A stretch of 7,680 nucleotides of DNA from a bacterium CG2_30_54_10 (GTDB taxonomy: Bacteria > Muiribacteriota > Ozemobacteria > Ozemobacterales > Ozemobacteraceae). Within the stretch, counting starts at the first letter, position 1. Each line of letters begins with the position of its first letter. Of the stretch, positions 6,901-7,680 are shown in pieces. Location of the stretch: positions 1 to 7,680 of the forward strand of contig MNYA01000280.1 of the NCBI GenBank assembly GCA_001872985.1, in the 5' to 3' direction. Below the pieces are notes generated by a model. It had not been told where the DNA came from, made no database searches, and worked only from the letters and a program-made list of their open reading frames with translations. Made by a program: the position numbers and the translations under genes.

Positions 6901-7032
6901 AACCACCATTGTCCCGGGAATCCTGAATCCGCCGGCCTCCGCCCGGAAGAGCCCCGAGCCTTTCCCCCCGGCCTCGGTCACGCCCGAATCTGAAATCAGG
7001 GCACGCAGCGGAAGGGCGAAAACATCGCTCAA
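3928..7032 (-). CDS. PEP synthase/rifampin phosphotransferase-like protein with two repeat insertions
   Basis: This 1034-residue protein begins with a PPDK-type ATP-grasp domain: AGGKGSGL near 21, VIRSSADLEDGTDASFAGQ at 115-133, SGIAFSQNP at 192-200 and VEWAFDSEGLVILQVRP at 329-345. A central region starting at HWSRKLTAERYPFPLSPLGW (358-377) includes FGHLAPGWDLRQPTWGEDP at 631-649. The C-terminal phosphohistidine domain has ETGALLSHGAVAAREYGLPAV with His986. The C-terminal PEP-binding barrel of true PpsA/PPDK is missing. This is the layout of rifampin phosphotransferase and related dikinase-like enzymes, which use ATP, via His, to phosphorylate another acceptor; the acceptor here is unknown. 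The family norm is near 870 residues. The excess fits insertions at about 238-308 and 655-803. The start is TTG at 7032, with GGAAGG 6 nt before it and a 4-nt TTGA overlap with the preceding stop. Confidence 0.8.
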   Translation of the reverse strand: MSDVFALPLRALISDSGVTEAGGKGSGLFRAEAGGFRIPGTMVVPASVFRGVFGTPQFVAVWRETADLVQVAGSVSVVMDAAGRLASKAALLLNDLSCERLLSDIPAEDTWNKLVIRSSADLEDGTDASFAGQLVSVPGVSKQPASILAAIKAAWLAPFQAPFLKYCAARNIDPTTVRLALLIQPQIVALWSGIAFSQNPLSAGESVVVEGVPGLSTTPQRWEVPISSLAYESHDLQNCYSMRLPSEHLHEAGSQKPEVRSQKPTAGSQKHSMRFPPERAQRDFLGESISPREVGGVVGKADVFGENRLNPVARAVSTLAEILECPADVEWAFDSEGLVILQVRPVTAMISTPSPEIHWSRKLTAERYPFPLSPLGWSNIREVFDQGVRAFADFMGMPIPAGEQLACSVDGWIFANEAAFDFKSRFKIRLTRREQLSLFRELLCALTSGKGFMKNIRELKKFATRPAQFITRLGNRIESPVLTLAGGAVQRFLERIGGEVRSAWPGVLSRFKTQVSEITQRIKNAETISELLSEGDRLRTEMILYIKPDLVIFAIREIASMMLVELSRLAGMPDPARIPALLGSGLEHNATLEFHRRVRSLRFIVRDLPGDEPSEWPSQAQDSLKDFLSEFGHLAPGWDLRQPTWGEDPRSFIHFLRSSESGSAHDLHDGERLPPAQWMAHSGGSGTDPLFVVGKTVAKAASQSASQSVSQSVSKIVSQSASETASQGASEAASEAASEAASEAASEAASMAASEAASEAASKAASKAASMAASEAASEAASKIASQSTSEASAKTASKIAWENLETGLFESSNARNLADFLTETLRTFLTIDEEHHFFTGLAIPPTRLLIAKLAKELVSRGCFSDPEDIFWLTDPEVREVLFQKHPKHLRGLVALRKRAFERACRVGPPRMGDVPSSLSSSNVWCGLAASPGIAGGPARKLADADDLNDVRAGDILVLRSPDPFFAVAFPFAAGIAAETGALLSHGAVAAREYGLPAVLSIPGLWDLVKNGQQLDVDGFRGTVSAAKEAKSDA
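3945..3950 (-). promoter_or_regulatory. Ribosome binding site fixing the HAD gene start
   Basis: A perfect AGGAGG on the minus strand lies 9 nt upstream of the ATG at 3935, within the last codons of the preceding gene. It favours the 244-residue form over a start at 3986. Confidence 0.8.
4640..4939 (-). repeat. 12-bp minisatellite encoding an (E/K/M/Q)xxS tract, 25 units
   Basis: Twenty-five consecutive in-frame 12-bp units encode residues 699-798 of the PEP-synthase-like protein. The 13 central units (4688-4843) all share GATGCAGCC on the plus strand and differ only in the last three bases (TCC, TCT, ATC or TTC). They encode EAAS nine times, KAAS twice and MAAS twice. Flanking units are increasingly divergent (QSAS, KIVS, ETAS, QGAS, KIAS, QSTS, KTAS), as expected when slippage homogenises the centre and the edges decay. 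Because 12 is a multiple of 3, copy-number change alters protein length but not frame. The tract is probably helical or disordered and lies in a segment that family members lack. Confidence 0.9.
6133..6167. repeat. Intergenic hairpin element copy inside a coding sequence
   Basis: TTTTCCCACCACCCCGCCC followed by CTTCCCGCGGGGAGA resembles, in reverse orientation, the hairpin element at 139-172: shared ACC..CCCG.CCC, CTCCCG-like and CGGGAGA-like blocks, with a shortened loop. It encodes residues 289-300 (PREVGGVVGK region), which have no counterpart I recognise in PEP-synthase relatives. The match is by eye and imperfect. Confidence 0.4.
6198..6314. repeat. In-gene composite repeat: 93-bp direct duplication around a heptamer array
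   Basis: Two 24-bp direct repeats (6198-6221 and 6291-6314; 21 of 24 bases identical) lie 93 bp apart, exactly 31 codons, giving the related peptides YSMRLPSEH and HSMRFPPER. Between them, 6223-6278 is eight contiguous heptamers of the CTTCTGA/CTTCCGG type, including a perfect 14-bp tandem duplication (6251-6264 and 6265-6278). The encoded peptide (residues 252-271, rich in SQKPEVRSQK) is of the kind created by such heptamers in many bacterial genomes. It interrupts the linker between the ATP-grasp core and its VEWAFD/LQVRP segment. Confidence 0.8.
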
Positions 7033-7680
7033 TCGAAACCTTCCATGAATCGGTTGATTCGGGCTTCCTCCTGCCCCAGTTGTTCCTTCAATTTTGCCAT
7101 CTTTCCACGTTCGTGGCCGGCGCCGGAGAGGAAGCCGGAAAAGAGCTCAACGGCCGATTTAACAAGCAACAAAATAAAAATTGCCGGGCCGTAATCGCGG
7201 CCGACCTCTCGGGCAGTGCGATAAAGATTCATCAGATACAACCAATGAAGCGACTCTTCACCGGGGCTGGTAGCGTTAGTTCTCCAAACAACCGCCTTTG
7301 GCGGAAATACCATTTTCTTCCAAAAGGTACAAAGCCATTTGAACTTGAGGAGGAACCGATCCTCATACGAGAAAGCCAGATAAGCCTTCTCGATCTGCGA
7401 GGAGTAGGTGCTTCGGGTCATCAGCAAAAGATCCTTTCTGGAGGCCAGGTTTTCGGTGTCCCGGATCACAAACGCATCAGCCAGTGTTTTCATGGATTCA
7501 AACAGCGCCCGGGGGACCCCCGCTTCATAGATTGTCTCCGTCAGTCGAAGCGGACGGAAGGCCGCGGTCTGGGTTCCTGCCATCTCTACCATCCGGCCGA
7601 AAGCGGGCCAATCGAAATCCGGATTTCCACGAATGAGATTCGCGAAATCCCCGAGTTCCTTGAGGCCGGTTTTATAATAA
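7029..7680 (-). CDS. Nucleotidyltransferase-like protein (PF14907-type), C-terminal part
   Basis: The frame is open to the window edge, so the 5' end is missing and 216 residues plus the stop are visible. An ATG at 7592 is internal, since 29 codons upstream continue in sensible protein. The segment LKELGDFANLIRGNPDFDWP, followed by a Gly/Arg-rich helix and GVPRALFE, resembles the region after the catalytic core in uncharacterised nucleotidyltransferases of PF14907. FKWLCTFWKKMVFPP and W..NATSPGEESLHWLYLMNLYRTARE fit that family's C-terminal part. A hydrophobic stretch (PAIFILLLVKSAVELF) and a charged coiled-coil-like tail follow. The catalytic GGxD/E motif would lie outside the window, so the call rests on pattern memory. 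Such proteins occur in polysaccharide and peptide-modification clusters. The stop overlaps the next gene's TTG by 4 nt. Confidence 0.45.
   Translation of the reverse strand, partial: YYKTGLKELGDFANLIRGNPDFDWPAFGRMVEMAGTQTAAFRPLRLTETIYEAGVPRALFESMKTLADAFVIRDTENLASRKDLLLMTRSTYSSQIEKAYLAFSYEDRFLLKFKWLCTFWKKMVFPPKAVVWRTNATSPGEESLHWLYLMNLYRTAREVGRDYGPAIFILLLVKSAVELFSGFLSGAGHERGKMAKLKEQLGQEEARINRFMEGFD
7039..7044 (-). promoter_or_regulatory. Ribosome binding site supporting a TTG start
   Basis: GGAAGG on the minus strand is 6 nt upstream of TTG at 7032, inside the end of the preceding gene. No in-frame ATG is available close by, so the TTG start with its TTGA stop/start overlap is the best choice. 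Confidence 0.55.

Noticed and set aside
3928..7032. Bona fide phosphoenolpyruvate synthase (ppsA) or pyruvate phosphate dikinase
   Set aside because: The C-terminal PEP/pyruvate-binding barrel is absent; the protein ends shortly after the phosphohistidine domain, as in rifampin phosphotransferase-type proteins.
7029..7592. A complete 187-residue gene starting at the ATG at 7592
   Set aside because: The same frame stays open to the window edge, and the 29 codons before this ATG continue the family-like sequence, so the gene is truncated by the window instead.

Overview
All genes in this window lie on the minus strand, so read from right to left the order is: the 3' part of a nucleotidyltransferase-like gene (7680-7029), a large PEP-synthase/rifampin-phosphotransferase-like protein (7032-3928), a HAD-type phosphatase (3935-3201), a membrane-anchored L,D-transpeptidase-fold protein (3184-2516), a 418-bp repeat-rich gap, a thymidylate-kinase-like P-loop kinase (2097-1414) and a serine-palmitoyltransferase-like PLP enzyme (1433-177). 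The left 176 bases are non-coding and full of hairpins. Gene junctions are tight: a 4-nt TTGA stop/start overlap, an 8-nt overlap, a 16-nt gap and a 20-nt overlap. This suggests two co-transcribed blocks, the second with its own promoter candidate (extended -10 at 2316-2324).

The organism is a bacterium of moderately high GC with Shine-Dalgarno-led genes. A bacterial SPT-like enzyme, an L,D-transpeptidase fold and several dispersed non-coding repeat types of the kind I associate with large-genome environmental bacteria (deltaproteobacterial, planctomycete/verrucomicrobial or candidate-phylum lineages) make a free-living Gram-negative-type bacterium likely. The phylum cannot be fixed from this sequence.

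No complete pathway is recognisable. The left pair (kinase plus alpha-oxoamine synthase) could act on an acyl chain or long-chain base. The right block combines a phosphotransferase of ATP-grasp plus phosphohistidine design, a phosphatase, a nucleotidyltransferase-like protein and a periplasm-facing YkuD-fold protein. A joint role in making or modifying a cell-envelope lipid, glycan or secondary metabolite is inference only.

The most unusual content is sequence architecture. The 1034-aa PEP-synthase-like protein carries two in-frame insertions of repetitive DNA. One is a 12-bp minisatellite of 25 units (13 near-identical) encoding a roughly 100-residue Ala/Ser-rich tract. The other is a composite of heptamer repeats, a 93-bp-period duplication and a hairpin element. 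Related components also occur outside genes in this window (2444-2495 and 139-172), which suggests that intergenic repeats have invaded a coding sequence. In addition, the L,D-transpeptidase-fold protein has Thr where the catalytic Cys is expected, and the kinase has Asn-Gly where thymidylate kinases have Asp-Arg.
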